From Candidatus Melainabacteria bacterium (lineage in GTDB: Bacteria; Cyanobacteriota; Vampirovibrionia; Obscuribacterales; Obscuribacteraceae): a stretch of DNA of 64,000 bases. Of the stretch, positions 17,477-26,603 are shown one piece after another. Each line of letters opens with the position of its first letter. Within the stretch, counting starts at the first letter, position 1. The stretch is taken from positions 620,001 to 684,000 of the forward strand of contig JAFKGK010000001.1 of NCBI GenBank assembly GCA_017307165.1, in the 5' to 3' direction. The notes beneath the pieces were generated by a model. That model had not been told where the DNA came from. It did no database searches and was given only the letters and a program-made list of their open reading frames with translations. A program made the position numbers and the translations under genes.

Positions 17477-19588
17477 TTATCTTGCGGTTTCTTTTCTGGC
17501 AGTGATCACTGAATCGGCAATATTGGAAGGTACTTCTTCGTATTGGGCAAATTCCATGGTGAAGGTGCCTTGTCCGCGTGTTTTGTTACGGATATCGGTA
17601 GCGTAGCCAAACATCTCGGCCAGAGGCACTTGAGCCTTAACCTTGGATTGCTGGCTGACGGTTTCCATGCCTTCTACACGACCACGACGGCTGGAGATGT
17701 CGCCGATGACGTCGCCCATAAATTCTTCGGGCACTTCGACTTCGACTTTCATGATCGGTTCGAGCAAGATGGGCGAGGACTTCATGAAGCCTTCTTTGAA
17801 GCCCATCGAGGCAGCTGTCTTAAAGGCCATTTCGTTGGAGTCCACATCGTGGTACGAACCAAAAACGAGGGTGACCTTGACGTCGATGATGGGATAACCA
17901 GCGAGTACGCCACCGTGGAGGGTGTCTCTGACACCGGCTTCTACAGCAGGGATGTATTCCTTGGGTACGACACCGCCAACGATCTTGTTGACAAACTCAA
18001 AGCCCTTGCCGACTTCGTTGGGCTCCATGTCAAATACGACGTGACCGTACTGACCGCGACCACCCGACTGACGGATAAACTTGCCTTCAGCCTTGGATAC
18101 GGATTTTTTCATGGTCTCGCGGTAAGCAACTTGAGGCTTGCCTACGTTGGCTTCGACTTTAAACTCTCTGAGGAGTCTATCGACGATGATTTCGAGGTGG
18201 AGTTCGCCCATGCCGGAGATGATGGTCTGTCCGGTTTCATGATCGACACGCACTTTGAAGGTCGGGTCTTCTTCGGCCAGGCGGCCGAGGGATACGCCGA
18301 GCTTGTCGGCATCAACCTTGGTCTTGGGCTCGATGGCAACCGAGATAACTGGATCAGGGAAGGTCATCGACTCGAGGATGACGGGATTTTTTTCGTCAGC
18401 GAGCGAGTCACCAGTGGTGGTGTCTTTGAGACCTACAGCAGCAACGATGTCGCCAGCAAAGGCTTCGGCAACGTCGGTACGCTTGTCGGCTTGCAACTGG
18501 ACGAGACGGCTGATGCGCTCTCTCTTGCCTTTGCCTGCGTTGAGGACATAGCTGCCTGCTGCGAGCTTACCGGAGTAGACACGCAAGAAGGTCAGTTTGC
18601 CTACGAAGGGATCATTCATGACCTTGAAGGCCAGGGCTGCGAAAGGCTCGTTTTCGTCGCAATGGCGCTCGGTTTCTTCGCCGTCGGGCAAGGTGCCCTT
18701 GATGGCGACTACATCGAGAGGCGAAGGCAAAAGATCGACTACGTTATCGAGCAATTGCTGAACGCCCTTGTTTTTGAAGGCCGAACCGCAGGTAATCGGA
18801 ATGACTTTGTTGTCGCACACTGCTTTGCGCAATGCTTTTTGCAATTCTTCGAAGTTGATCTCTTCGCCTTCGAGATATTTGTTCATCAAGGCATCATCGG
18901 TTTCGACGATTGCTTCGACCATCTCGTGGCGATATTTTTTGGCTTCTTCGAGCATGTCTTCGGGGATGTCGACGATGTCAAATTTTTGACCCATCGGATC
19001 TTTCTCGTCATAGACGTGAGCCTTCATGGCGAGCAGATCGATGACGCCCTTGAGATTGCCCTCGGCACCGATCGGCAATTGGATCGGATAGGCGTTGGCC
19101 CAGGTGGTGTGCATGCCGGGCAACATTGTCTTGATCTGATTGACTACGCGATAAAAATCGGCGCCGGTACGGTCCATCTTGTTGACAAAGATCATACGGG
19201 GGACCTGGTAGCGATTGGCTTGCTTCCAGACTGTGTTTGTCTGAGGCTGTACGCCACCGACAGCGCAGAGCACGATGACGACGCCATCGAGTACGCGCAT
19301 CGAGCGCTCTACTTCGACGGTAAAATCGACGTGTCCAGGAGTATCGATCAAGTTGATCTGTTTGCCTCTCCACGAAGAGGTGATAGCAGCTGCGGTGATG
19401 GTGATACCGCGTTCTTTTTCTTGATCCATCCAATCGGTGAAAGAAGTACCTTCGTGTACTTCACCCATTTTGTGAATCATTCCAGAATAGAAGAGAATCC
19501 GCTCGGTGGTGGTCGTCTTGCCAGCATCGATGTGTGCGGCAATACCCATATTGCGAATGTCTTCGAGCTTTACAGTTCTTGTCGACAC
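17477..19588 (-). CDS. fusA: Elongation factor G
   Basis: 703 residues, full length. The GTPase domain has G1 [16 protein letters not shown]3 DTPGHVDF and G4 NKMD. Domains II-V follow to the end. EF-G drives translocation on the ribosome. I choose the GTG at 19588, with AAAGGA eight bases upstream, because the protein then begins [16 protein letters not shown] as in other EF-Gs; an ATG at 19618 would add ten residues. It is separated from rpsG by over 200 bases, and no tuf gene follows. Confidence 0.97.
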   Translation of the reverse strand: MSTRTVKLEDIRNMGIAAHIDAGKTTTTERILFYSGMIHKMGEVHEGTSFTDWMDQEKERGITITAAAITSSWRGKQINLIDTPGHVDFTVEVERSMRVLDGVVIVLCAVGGVQPQTNTVWKQANRYQVPRMIFVNKMDRTGADFYRVVNQIKTMLPGMHTTWANAYPIQLPIGAEGNLKGVIDLLAMKAHVYDEKDPMGQKFDIVDIPEDMLEEAKKYRHEMVEAIVETDDALMNKYLEGEEINFEELQKALRKAVCDNKVIPITCGSAFKNKGVQQLLDNVVDLLPSPLDVVAIKGTLPDGEETERHCDENEPFAALAFKVMNDPFVGKLTFLRVYSGKLAAGSYVLNAGKGKRERISRLVQLQADKRTDVAEAFAGDIVAAVGLKDTTTGDSLADEKNPVILESMTFPDPVISVAIEPKTKVDADKLGVSLGRLAEEDPTFKVRVDHETGQTIISGMGELHLEIIVDRLLREFKVEANVGKPQVAYRETMKKSVSKAEGKFIRQSGGRGQYGHVVFDMEPNEVGKGFEFVNKIVGGVVPKEYIPAVEAGVRDTLHGGVLAGYPIIDVKVTLVFGSYHDVDSNEMAFKTAASMGFKEGFMKSSPILLEPIMKVEVEVPEEFMGDVIGDISSRRGRVEGMETVSQQSKVKAQVPLAEMFGYATDIRNKTRGQGTFTMEFAQYEEVPSNIADSVITARKETAR

Positions 19589-19824
19589 TGAATCTTTCCT
19601 TTCTTTGACTGTATCCATTTTCCAGACCTATAAATAATGATGATAAAACGACGATATGCGAGCTGCTTGTCAGTCAGACCGAGTTTAAGACTAGCATCGT
19701 CACTCGGTCCTCTTGTATTCCTTCATAAAGTCCAAAGAAAAATAGTGCGGAAAACAGTGTTTTTCGTTACATTTCTCTCGGTACTTATAAGAACGCTCCG
19801 AACTTGTCGGAGCGTCATTTATTT
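19589..19824. other. Gap between rpsG and fusA
   Basis: 236 bases upstream of fusA. They hold the hairpin after rpsG and probably a separate fusA promoter. I see no gene and no convincing complete promoter. Confidence 0.4.
19791..19817 (-). terminator. Hairpin after rpsG, weak terminator
   Basis: A perfect 9-bp stem (ACGCTCCGA/TCGGAGCGT, 19793-19801 and 19807-19815) has a five-base loop. It begins nine bases after the rpsG stop. On the minus strand only a short T-poor tract follows (TCTTATAAG), so it may attenuate rather than end transcription into fusA. Confidence 0.55.
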
Positions 19825-20295
19825 TTAGTAGCGGTAGTGAGCAAAGGCCTTGTTGGCTTCTGCCATCTTGTGCGTCTCATCCCGCTTTTTGACAGAGGCG
19901 CCTGTGCCGTTTGAGGCATCTAAGATCTCTTGCGAGAGGCGCTCGGAGAAAGTACGACCCGGACGCTTTCTAGAATTGGCGATGATCCATTGCGAGGCGA
20001 GAGCAAAACCGCGGGTCTGTTTGACTTCTATCGGTACCTGATAGGTAGAGCCACCGACACGGCGAGCCTTTACTTCGACTAAGGGAGTAACGTTTTTGAC
20101 GGCTTTGTTGAACACTTCGAGAGGTTCTTGCTTGGTGCGGTCCTTGACGATGTTGAGGGCATCGTAAAACGCACGTTGAGCAGTAGAGCGCTTGCCTCTT
20201 TCCATCATGCGGTTGACGAAGCGAGAGATGAGCTGGCTGTTGTATACAGGATCCGGCTTGGCAATACGTTTGTCGGCTTCTTTTCTGCGAGACAT
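19825..20295 (-). CDS. rpsG: 30S ribosomal protein S7
   Basis: 156 residues, the standard length. The N-terminus MSRRKEADKRIAKPDPVYNS and the conserved block VGGSTYQVPIEVK are typical of S7, which binds the 3' domain of 16S rRNA and nucleates 30S head assembly. It follows rpsL by 29 bases on the same strand. AGGAAAAG precedes the ATG. Confidence 0.97.
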   Translation of the reverse strand: MSRRKEADKRIAKPDPVYNSQLISRFVNRMMERGKRSTAQRAFYDALNIVKDRTKQEPLEVFNKAVKNVTPLVEVKARRVGGSTYQVPIEVKQTRGFALASQWIIANSRKRPGRTFSERLSQEILDASNGTGASVKKRDETHKMAEANKAFAHYRY

Positions 20296-20324
20296 TTCTC
20301 TTTTCCTATTTTAAGGTCGGGTGA

Positions 20325-20732
20325 TTATTTCTTTTTACCGGCGGCTGCGGGAGCTGCACCCGGTTTGGGTCGCTTGGCGCCGTATTTGGAGCGACTTTGC
20401 TTTCTGTCCTTGACGCCGGCGGTGTCGAGGGCACCACGGACGATGTGGTAGCGGACACCCGGAAGATCTTTGACCCGGCCACCGCGTACGAGCACGACGG
20501 AGTGCTCTTGCAGGTTGTGGCCTACGCCTGGGATGTAGGCGGTGATTTCGATGCCATTGGTGAGACGTACTCTGGCGATCTTGCGTAGCGCCGAGTTGGG
20601 CTTTTTAGGAGTAGTGGTCTTTACCTGCGTGCAGACACCACGTCTTTGGGGGCAAGATTTGAGAGCTGGTGACTTGGTCTTGTAAGTCACTCTTTCACGC
20701 TCACGTCTGATCAACTGATTGATGGTAGGCAC
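20325..20732 (-). CDS. rpsL: 30S ribosomal protein S12
   Basis: 135 residues. S12 motifs are all present: [40 protein letters not shown], and [19 protein letters not shown]. The decoding-centre segment [13 protein letters not shown] shows the wild-type Lys. I choose the GTG at 20732, with AGGAG seven bases upstream and the standard VPTINQLIR beginning. The ATG at 20795 would add an unlikely 21-residue extension. The C-terminus has an Ala/Pro/Lys extension ([15 protein letters not shown]) beyond the usual end. Confidence 0.97.
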   Translation of the reverse strand: MPTINQLIRRERERVTYKTKSPALKSCPQRRGVCTQVKTTTPKKPNSALRKIARVRLTNGIEITAYIPGVGHNLQEHSVVLVRGGRVKDLPGVRYHIVRGALDTAGVKDRKQSRSKYGAKRPKPGAAPAAAGKKK

Positions 20733-20768
20733 CAGTACACTCCTAGAACACTGTATGCGGGACGAATC

Positions 20769-20787
20769 TCCTGTGAAAAACACAGGA
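20769..20787 (-). promoter_or_regulatory. Hairpin in the rpsL leader
   Basis: Perfect inverted repeat TCCTGTG/CACAGGA around a five-base loop, 37 bases upstream of the rpsL GTG. The 3' arm contains AGGA. It is a candidate 5'-UTR structure for control of S12/S7 expression; no binding evidence can be seen. Confidence 0.35.
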
Positions 20788-20914
20788 AACGACATTGCCG
20801 AAGCTCCATTTGCATGAAATCTCTGGCTCGACCTTTCAGACTATCAGATGCAGGCCTGTATAGAGGAGGTCCTTCGCAAATCCTTTACAAAGATATGCGC
20901 TTATGAGCAAAATT

Positions 20915-21982
20915 TCACATTTTTGCGGGGATTCTGGGTGTATTGATCGCCGTGTTGCCGAGAGGGGTGAGAGTGACTTTATCCAGAGTCAGACGGCGTG
21001 GAGTCTTGGCTCTGAGCCAGTGATCACGAGCAAGTAGCGAAAACTGCCCGACTTGTTCGAGACCGGCTTGAGCGAGAGCCTGGAGGATGCTCTCCTGATA
21101 GTTGTAGCCCTTGGCGATAACCATGCCTTTCATGCCAGCCTTGCGCATGATAGCCATGACAAAGTCCACTAGATCTTGTGCCGTGTGACTGTATCCTGGA
21201 TGCACAGCAAACTCTAGATGGTAGTCGCCCTCGTGGTGCGCAGTGACGCGACAAGCCGAAGTAATGATCTTGCGGTCTGGGCAGGTCGCGACCCAAAACC
21301 AGCTCTTGCGTCTGATCAGGCGGCGAGCCATTTTGTCCAGGCTCTCCACTTTTATGGGAAAGACGCGAAAGTCTTCGGGGATATATTGGAAGGTAAGACG
21401 GAGGTCGGGGGGGAGCACGTCTTGATGCAATTGGAAAAGACCTATCTGATCCTCTGGAAGGGCCAGGCGAAAATTGCCCATTTGCTCGAGAGAGATCTCT
21501 GATTGAGGCGGCACATAGTCATGCGGCACTTGAAAGTGCGTAATACGGGCGCATCGTCTCATACCGCAATTGGCTAAGAGTGCCAGCGCCGCTGGATTGA
21601 GATCGGAGGCCTGAGCAACGAAGTGACTGATGCCCTGCGATCCAAAGAGCGAAAAGGCGTATTTGAGCAATTCTTGTGCGATGCCTCTGCCCCGATGATT
21701 TGGGTGCACCACCAGATGATCTATCTGCCAACAGTTTTTGGATTTTCCCCACGAGTGTAGAGAAATGATGCCCAAAATGAGCCCGTCTTCTTTTGCAACG
21801 TAGACAGATGGCGATAGATGCAACTGACAGGGCAGATAGTGTTGCCAGAAAGTCAGACCGGTTATCAGGTAGCCTTCTTCGGCGCAAAAACTCTCATAGG
21901 GCACGGGCTCTTGCTGATAGCGCAAAAGGGCTCGCACCTGAGTCGAGTCTGTTGCAAATAGTGGCTGTATCTTGATCATCAT
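20915..21982 (-). CDS. GNAT-family N-acetyltransferase, two-domain
   Basis: 355 residues. The N-terminal half is a clear GNAT domain: the acetyl-CoA binding motif is IDHLVVHPNHRGRGIAQELL near residues 85-104, followed by ALALLANCGMRRCARITHF. The C-terminal half (from about 170) resembles a second, degenerate GNAT domain (VHPGYSHTAQDLVDFVMAIM, then IAKGYNYQESILQALAQAG). Substrate unknown. It lies downstream of the rpsL promoter region on the same strand. No SD is evident. Confidence 0.75.
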   Translation of the reverse strand: MMIKIQPLFATDSTQVRALLRYQQEPVPYESFCAEEGYLITGLTFWQHYLPCQLHLSPSVYVAKEDGLILGIISLHSWGKSKNCWQIDHLVVHPNHRGRGIAQELLKYAFSLFGSQGISHFVAQASDLNPAALALLANCGMRRCARITHFQVPHDYVPPQSEISLEQMGNFRLALPEDQIGLFQLHQDVLPPDLRLTFQYIPEDFRVFPIKVESLDKMARRLIRRKSWFWVATCPDRKIITSACRVTAHHEGDYHLEFAVHPGYSHTAQDLVDFVMAIMRKAGMKGMVIAKGYNYQESILQALAQAGLEQVGQFSLLARDHWLRAKTPRRLTLDKVTLTPLGNTAINTPRIPAKM

Positions 21983-22081
21983 ACAAATAATAGCAGGTTT
22001 TGCGGCTTGCCAAGCGGCTTTGCTCTCTTTGTTTATTCGTTATACTTATGATCTTTGCGTACTTAATACATGTAGGTTTTT

Positions 22082-22606
22082 ATGTCTGGCAAGGCACAAG
22101 CCAAAGCGGCCAACAAAAATAAGGCCGACAATAAAAACAAAGGCGACGAGCCCTTTTTTAGGACTGTCGCCGAAAACCGTCGTGCCAGACATGATTACGA
22201 AATCATCGAAAAGCATGAGACCGGAGTATCTTTGCTCGGCACCGAGGTCAAGTCTATACGCGGTGGCAAGGCCAATCTGCAAGAGGCTTTTGTAAAAGTC
22301 GAAGAGGGAGAGTTGTGGTTGTATAACTGCAACATCGCACATTACGATTATGGCAATCGCAACAATCACGAGCCTACGCGCAAACGCAGACTCTTGATGC
22401 ACGCTCGAGAGATTTTGAGACTCAAGGCGCAGGTCCAGGAGAAAGGATTGGCGATGATACCTTTGAGGCTCTATTTCAAAGGCAATATAGTCAAATGCGA
22501 GATCGGGCTCGGCAAGGGCAAAAAGCTCTACGACAAGCGCGAAAGTCTCGCCAAGAAAGAGACCAAGCGACAATTGGATCGACTGGTCAAACAAAGTGGT
22601 CACTAA
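22082..22606 (+). CDS. smpB: SsrA-binding protein SmpB
   Basis: 174 residues. After a Lys/Asn-rich N-terminal extension of about 25 residues the SmpB fold begins (ENRRARHDYEIIEKHETGVS). It includes GTEVKSIRGGKANLQEAFV and the C-terminal GKKLYDKRESLAKKETKR, which enters the ribosomal A site. SmpB brings tmRNA to stalled ribosomes. No ssrA gene is visible in the window. The N-terminal extension (KAQAKAANKNKADNKNKGDE) is longer than in most SmpB proteins. Confidence 0.93.
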   Translation: MSGKAQAKAANKNKADNKNKGDEPFFRTVAENRRARHDYEIIEKHETGVSLLGTEVKSIRGGKANLQEAFVKVEEGELWLYNCNIAHYDYGNRNNHEPTRKRRLLMHAREILRLKAQVQEKGLAMIPLRLYFKGNIVKCEIGLGKGKKLYDKRESLAKKETKRQLDRLVKQSGH

Positions 22607-22635
22607 AAAGGCAATCCCCAGCTAGGATGGTTTCT

Positions 22636-25071
22636 GTGAAAATCTCGTCTAAGGCAACCCTGATCGCAGCACTGTATGCGGTACTGGTCCTGTGTAGTGT
22701 GAGCTCAGCTCTAGCCGCATCGCCAGTGGCTTTGCTCAAGAGCGCTCGTAATGCACAGGCCTATCAGGATCAGCACATCGGCACCTTTGATGATGACTAC
22801 AAAGTATTTAGACGTGCTCTCGATGGTGCCAACGTCCGCTATGACGAGCTCACTGACCAGGACGTGGATGCTGGACCGTCCAAGCTATCTGCCTACAAAT
22901 TGATCGTCGTGCCTCTCTTGATCGATCTGCCTCAAAGCGAAGCAAACAATCTCGCCGAGTTTAGTCGTGCTGGAGGCAAACTAGTCATCACTGATGGTGC
23001 CGGTGCGCTTGGTGCTGGTGGCCAGATCCTCTCTCAATTGGCTGGCGTCGGCTCGAGCAAGCAAGTAACTCTGAAAGAAGTAAACAAGCTCGTCTGGCCG
23101 CGACAACCACTACCTCTCACTACTGATTTTGCCATTGCTTCTGTCACCTGCCAATTGAGTCTCAATGCTTCTGGCAAGCCTATGGCTAACTGGCAGACAG
23201 TCGATGGCGGCGAGCTGGGTTGTGCTGTTGCCCGCAATCAAAACGTGATCTTTATGGGTTGGGCTCCTGGATTGCAAGGAGAAATCTCCGGCAATTCGCT
23301 TTTTTTGACCCAGGCACTCGACGAGCTTTCGCCTGGTATCACACAACAGGCAGCGGTGCAAATTAGTTATGCCGACTATCAAAACATCTCCCAAGAACTG
23401 GATTATTTAGCCAAACGTACTGACGAAGCCATCAAGACAGCCCGTCAGGCTGAGTTTAGCGTCCCGCTCAAGACCATTCAGGCTCATTACGATCAGGGAT
23501 TGGCAGAGGTAAAAAGCTTTAATGAGTCGTACAAGGATCGTCGTTTTCTCGAAGCAGACGAACATCTGCAAAATGCCCGGCAGGAGTTTGCCATGGGCTT
23601 CGCGCAAGCAATGCCATTGCGGCCGGTAGAAGCCAGATGCGTCTGGCTGGATCGCGGCACCATAGTTGCTTGCCGCGACGCGCAGGGCATGGCCAAGTTG
23701 TTCGACAAGCTAAAACAAGCCAATATCAATGTGGTTTATTTTGAAACCAATAATGCAGGCTTCGTCATGTTTCCGTCCAAAGTGGCCGTGCAAAATCCAG
23801 AGACTACCAGTTGGGATCCCCTCGGTGCGGCTGTCGAAGAGGCTCATAAGCACGGCATGGAAATACATGCCTGGTTCTGGATCTTTAATGTAGGTAATAA
23901 CAAGCACAATCCGATCATCGGCAAGGAAGCCGATTACCCAGGTCCTGTACTCAGTACTCACGATTTTGCCTGGGCACTGGCCTCGCAGTCCGGTGCTTTC
24001 GTCCCACCCAGGCAATCGGAATACTGGCTCGATCCGAGCAATCCGGAATGTCGGCAGTACGTCAAGTCTTTGATGATGGAAGTATTGGAAAAATATCCTG
24101 TAGAAGGAGTTCAGCTCGATTACATTCGCTATCCTTTCAACAACAAAGGCTCAGAAATGGGCTTTAACTGGTTGGGACGGACAAAATTTGAACGTGAGAC
24201 CGGCATGTCTCTGGATCGTCTCGACGATGCTACCCGAGAAGCCTGGATACACTGGAAATCCCTGCAGGTTACCAGCTTTGTCAAAGAAGTATCGGATATG
24301 GTGCGCTCACGTAAACCGGGAGTGCGTATCAGTGCAGCTGTCTATGCCTTGCCTAAACGTCTCAGGATCAATGCCATCCAGCAAGAATGGGAAACCTGGG
24401 TAGCCAATGGCTGGGTCGATACTCTCAATCCAATGACTTATGTCGCGACGCCAAAGGAGCTTGCCGATGCTGGCGGTTATGTGCGCGAGTCCACGCAAGA
24501 CAAGGCTCTGGCCTATCCTGGCTTGTCCATCCGGCAGTTAGATCAGGCCGGCTTGATCGAGCAGATGGACCAGGCGCGAGTGGTCGGTACCTTAGGCACC
24601 ACAATGTTTGCTGCAGCTCACCTGGATGACAAAAAAAATAGCGTGCTAAAGCTCGGGCCATATCGTAAACCTTGCGTCATGACACCGCAGGCGGAGCCGC
24701 TCAAGGCTTCGCGTTTGCTCTTTGATGATTTTGCCACTATGGTCAATCGCTATATGCAGGATCCCAAAAAGCGCATTATGAGTGACACGGCTAGTACCAA
24801 TGATGTGGTCGAGCAGATCGATAGCGTGCAAAAAGAGATTTATGCTCTCAATGCAGGATCCAAAGCTGCCGAGATCGATCAAGTCCTCAAGGATGTGACT
24901 GCTCTGCACAATACGATCAAGGAGTGGTTGAGATTGGAGGCTTTTATCCAGAGAGGATTTAGAGCTCAGTATATTGCTAATTATCTAAGCCAGGTAGAAG
25001 CTATCCTGTCCTATGGCAGTCAGCGCGCTAAGACCCAAAGCGAACTCAATGGAGCCGTGGCTCAGCAATAA
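22636..25071 (+). CDS. Exported glycosyl hydrolase-like 10 (GHL10) family protein
   Basis: About 811 residues. A signal peptide (IAALYAVLVLCSVSSALAAS) is followed by a region of about 250 residues that looks like a GATase1/beta-galactosidase-type domain (KLIVVPLLIDLPQ, GGKLVITDGAGAL). From about residue 330 the GHL10 TIM-barrel begins: ARCVWLDRGTIVAC, INVVYFETNNAGFVMFPSKV, HGMEIHAWFWIFNVGNN and VEGVQLDYIRYPF, which carries the conserved Asp/Arg. A helical C-terminal part of about 150 residues follows. These enzymes are thought to cleave cell-wall or other glycans. The GTG 22636 is preferred, with AGGA nine bases upstream. A terminator follows. Confidence 0.8.
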   Translation: MKISSKATLIAALYAVLVLCSVSSALAASPVALLKSARNAQAYQDQHIGTFDDDYKVFRRALDGANVRYDELTDQDVDAGPSKLSAYKLIVVPLLIDLPQSEANNLAEFSRAGGKLVITDGAGALGAGGQILSQLAGVGSSKQVTLKEVNKLVWPRQPLPLTTDFAIASVTCQLSLNASGKPMANWQTVDGGELGCAVARNQNVIFMGWAPGLQGEISGNSLFLTQALDELSPGITQQAAVQISYADYQNISQELDYLAKRTDEAIKTARQAEFSVPLKTIQAHYDQGLAEVKSFNESYKDRRFLEADEHLQNARQEFAMGFAQAMPLRPVEARCVWLDRGTIVACRDAQGMAKLFDKLKQANINVVYFETNNAGFVMFPSKVAVQNPETTSWDPLGAAVEEAHKHGMEIHAWFWIFNVGNNKHNPIIGKEADYPGPVLSTHDFAWALASQSGAFVPPRQSEYWLDPSNPECRQYVKSLMMEVLEKYPVEGVQLDYIRYPFNNKGSEMGFNWLGRTKFERETGMSLDRLDDATREAWIHWKSLQVTSFVKEVSDMVRSRKPGVRISAAVYALPKRLRINAIQQEWETWVANGWVDTLNPMTYVATPKELADAGGYVRESTQDKALAYPGLSIRQLDQAGLIEQMDQARVVGTLGTTMFAAAHLDDKKNSVLKLGPYRKPCVMTPQAEPLKASRLLFDDFATMVNRYMQDPKKRIMSDTASTNDVVEQIDSVQKEIYALNAGSKAAEIDQVLKDVTALHNTIKEWLRLEAFIQRGFRAQYIANYLSQVEAILSYGSQRAKTQSELNGAVAQQ

Positions 25072-25098
25072 ATCAGCAATAGCTGAGCTTATATATTC

Positions 25099-25135
25099 AA
25101 AAGCCCCTTTCGAGTTTACGAAAGGGGCTTTTTGA
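25099..25135 (+). terminator. Rho-independent terminator of the GHL10 gene
   Basis: A stem of about 13 pairs (AAAGCCCCTTTCG with CGAAAGGGGCTTT) has a six-base loop and ends in a T run. It is symmetric enough to serve the convergent gene at 25156 too. Confidence 0.85.
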
Positions 25136-25155
25136 AAGGAGGACTTTTTATCTGA

Positions 25156-25791
25156 TTACTGATTGGAGCCGGAGTTCCAGTCGGTTACCACGGTAGTGGG
25201 ATGTACCGGCTGAGCCCAGGTGGATTCGGTAACCGTGGGTTGAACGGGAGCGACGCTTTGAGCGATCACAGGCTGTTGAGGAGCCGGAGGCGCAAAGTTG
25301 GTCTGGGATTGAGGGACTACTGCTTGAGGAGCTTGTGCAGCTTGAGCTGCTTGCTGTTGGGCATAGGCTCTGAATGCTTCTTCGATTAGACCGGATTTCT
25401 CGCGGAGGAGATATTCGATATAGTCGCCACGGCTCATGCGCGAAGCTGCTACTTGTTCGTCGAGCAATCTGTGAGCCATGGGGGTGACGCACACAGCGGT
25501 AGTGGTACCGCGGTTTTTGCCGAAGAAGAAGGACTTGGCACCACCTTTGGGGCCAGTCTGCTTGGCTTGTGGGGGCAAGCGCAGTGGGGGCATGCCGGCA
25601 CGTTCGCGGATCAGCATTTCGACGTAGTCGCCATTAGAAACGCTAGCTGCAGCAGCTTGTTCTTTGAGCAACTGACGACCAAGAGCTGTCAGGTTGAACG
25701 ATACCGAGCCGGATTCTTTGCCGGGAAAGCGTGAGCGACGCGGCGAAGTGGTTTTTTGTGGGGCTGGTGTTGTCTGAACCGTTGTGTTCAT
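25156..25791 (-). CDS. Protein with two ribbon-helix-helix-like repeats and a Gln/Pro-rich tail
   Basis: 211 residues, family not recognised. Two related blocks of about 37 residues occur at roughly 29-66 and 98-134. They align at LL-x-EQ-x-AA then S-x-GDY-x-E-x-L-x-RE-x-x-G. Each has the pattern of a MetJ/Arc/CopG ribbon-helix-helix unit: a beta strand, a helix, a turn with S[NR]GDY and a second helix. The linker and N-terminus are Lys/Arg/Pro-rich. The last 75 residues are Gln/Ala/Pro-rich and probably disordered. It could be a single-chain DNA-binding protein. A strong AGGAGG occurs 40 bases upstream but no good start follows it. Confidence 0.6.
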   Translation of the reverse strand: MNTTVQTTPAPQKTTSPRRSRFPGKESGSVSFNLTALGRQLLKEQAAAASVSNGDYVEMLIRERAGMPPLRLPPQAKQTGPKGGAKSFFFGKNRGTTTAVCVTPMAHRLLDEQVAASRMSRGDYIEYLLREKSGLIEEAFRAYAQQQAAQAAQAPQAVVPQSQTNFAPPAPQQPVIAQSVAPVQPTVTESTWAQPVHPTTVVTDWNSGSNQ

Positions 25792-26064
25792 CTAGCTTGC
25801 GGCAAAAAACTCTTTTTCAAAAATTTTCTGCCTTTCCTCCTTTTCTGATTGAACGGAACCTGCTGGTACGGTTATTTACGATGATTTTTTGTTTTGTAAT
25901 TAAATAAGCCAACGCACATCTATTAGAGTTTGCCATCAAGATTTAGGTTTCATGGCAACCCTTTCCAAGACCTTGATTATACGGCAAAGTTACTGGAAAC
26001 ATGCAGTAGTCATGTATTACTATCTTCTCATCGAAACCGCTGGGAACTGGCTCATGACAACCCT
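25792..26064. other. Intergenic region, 273 bases
   Basis: AT-rich DNA upstream of the ribbon-helix-helix-like gene and downstream of the DUF212 gene. It contains a strong purine-rich AGGAGG on the minus strand but no matching start codon at the right distance. I see no RNA gene. Confidence 0.35.
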
Positions 26065-26583
26065 TTAATGCAGGTGCCAACCCTGATGGATAGCCAAGTT
26101 GTTAAAAAGTATCGCAATGACCGAGCCGAGCGCTGCTCCGACAAATACTTCTACAGGGGTATGCCCTAGAAATTCTTTAATACGTTCCCCGCTCAATTTT
26201 GGGTGATCGGAAAGCAGTTCGCTGAGCATTTCATTGAGGACTTTTGCCTGCAATCCTACTGTTCTCCTAACTCCTGCGGCATCGTACATGACGATGAGAG
26301 CCAGGCAGAGAGCGATTGCAAAAGATACCGAGTTGAATCCAGATATCAGTCCGACCGATATAGCCATGCCCATGGTGCAGGAAGAGTGACTGGAGGGCAT
26401 GCCGCCGGTCTTGGCAACCATGCGCAAATCAAATTGTCCTGTGGTGGCAAGTTTGGTAAAGACCTTTAGAAATTGCGCGATCAGGCAGGCCATGATCGTG
26501 ACCAGCACCACTTGCCAACCTCTGCCGTCAGTATGATCTGGCGTCGTCGGGATTGCTTGGGCTAGTAATAAAAATGATTCCAT
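26065..26583 (-). CDS. Divergent PAP2 family (DUF212) membrane protein
   Basis: 172 residues with about four membrane segments. DUF212 hallmarks are GGMPSSHSSCTMGMAISVGL, VMYDAAGVRRTVGLQAKVLN and the C-terminal LGHTPVEVFVGAALGSVIAI. It is related to acid phosphatase/vanadium haloperoxidase-like proteins and its substrate is unknown. It lies 20 bases after crtE on the same strand. From memory, crtE and this family are neighbours in cyanobacteria too, which fits the phylogenetic reading. Its role in isoprenoid phosphate handling is inference. Confidence 0.85.
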   Translation of the reverse strand: MESFLLLAQAIPTTPDHTDGRGWQVVLVTIMACLIAQFLKVFTKLATTGQFDLRMVAKTGGMPSSHSSCTMGMAISVGLISGFNSVSFAIALCLALIVMYDAAGVRRTVGLQAKVLNEMLSELLSDHPKLSGERIKEFLGHTPVEVFVGAALGSVIAILFNNLAIHQGWHLH

Positions 26584-26603
26584 TGGCTAAGACCTGATAC
26601 CTG

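Noticed and set aside
17543..19591. 682-codon open frame antisense to fusA
   Set aside because: It lies entirely on the opposite strand of the well-supported EF-G gene, and its translation has no domain features. Long antisense frames are common in highly biased genes.
22495..22635. Extended start of the GHL10 gene inside smpB
   Set aside because: It would overlap smpB in another frame and place basic residues before the signal peptide. The GTG at 22636 with AGGA fits better.
25930..26169. 79-codon frame between the RHH-like and DUF212 genes
   Set aside because: It overlaps the end of the DUF212 gene on the other strand and shows no SD or domain.
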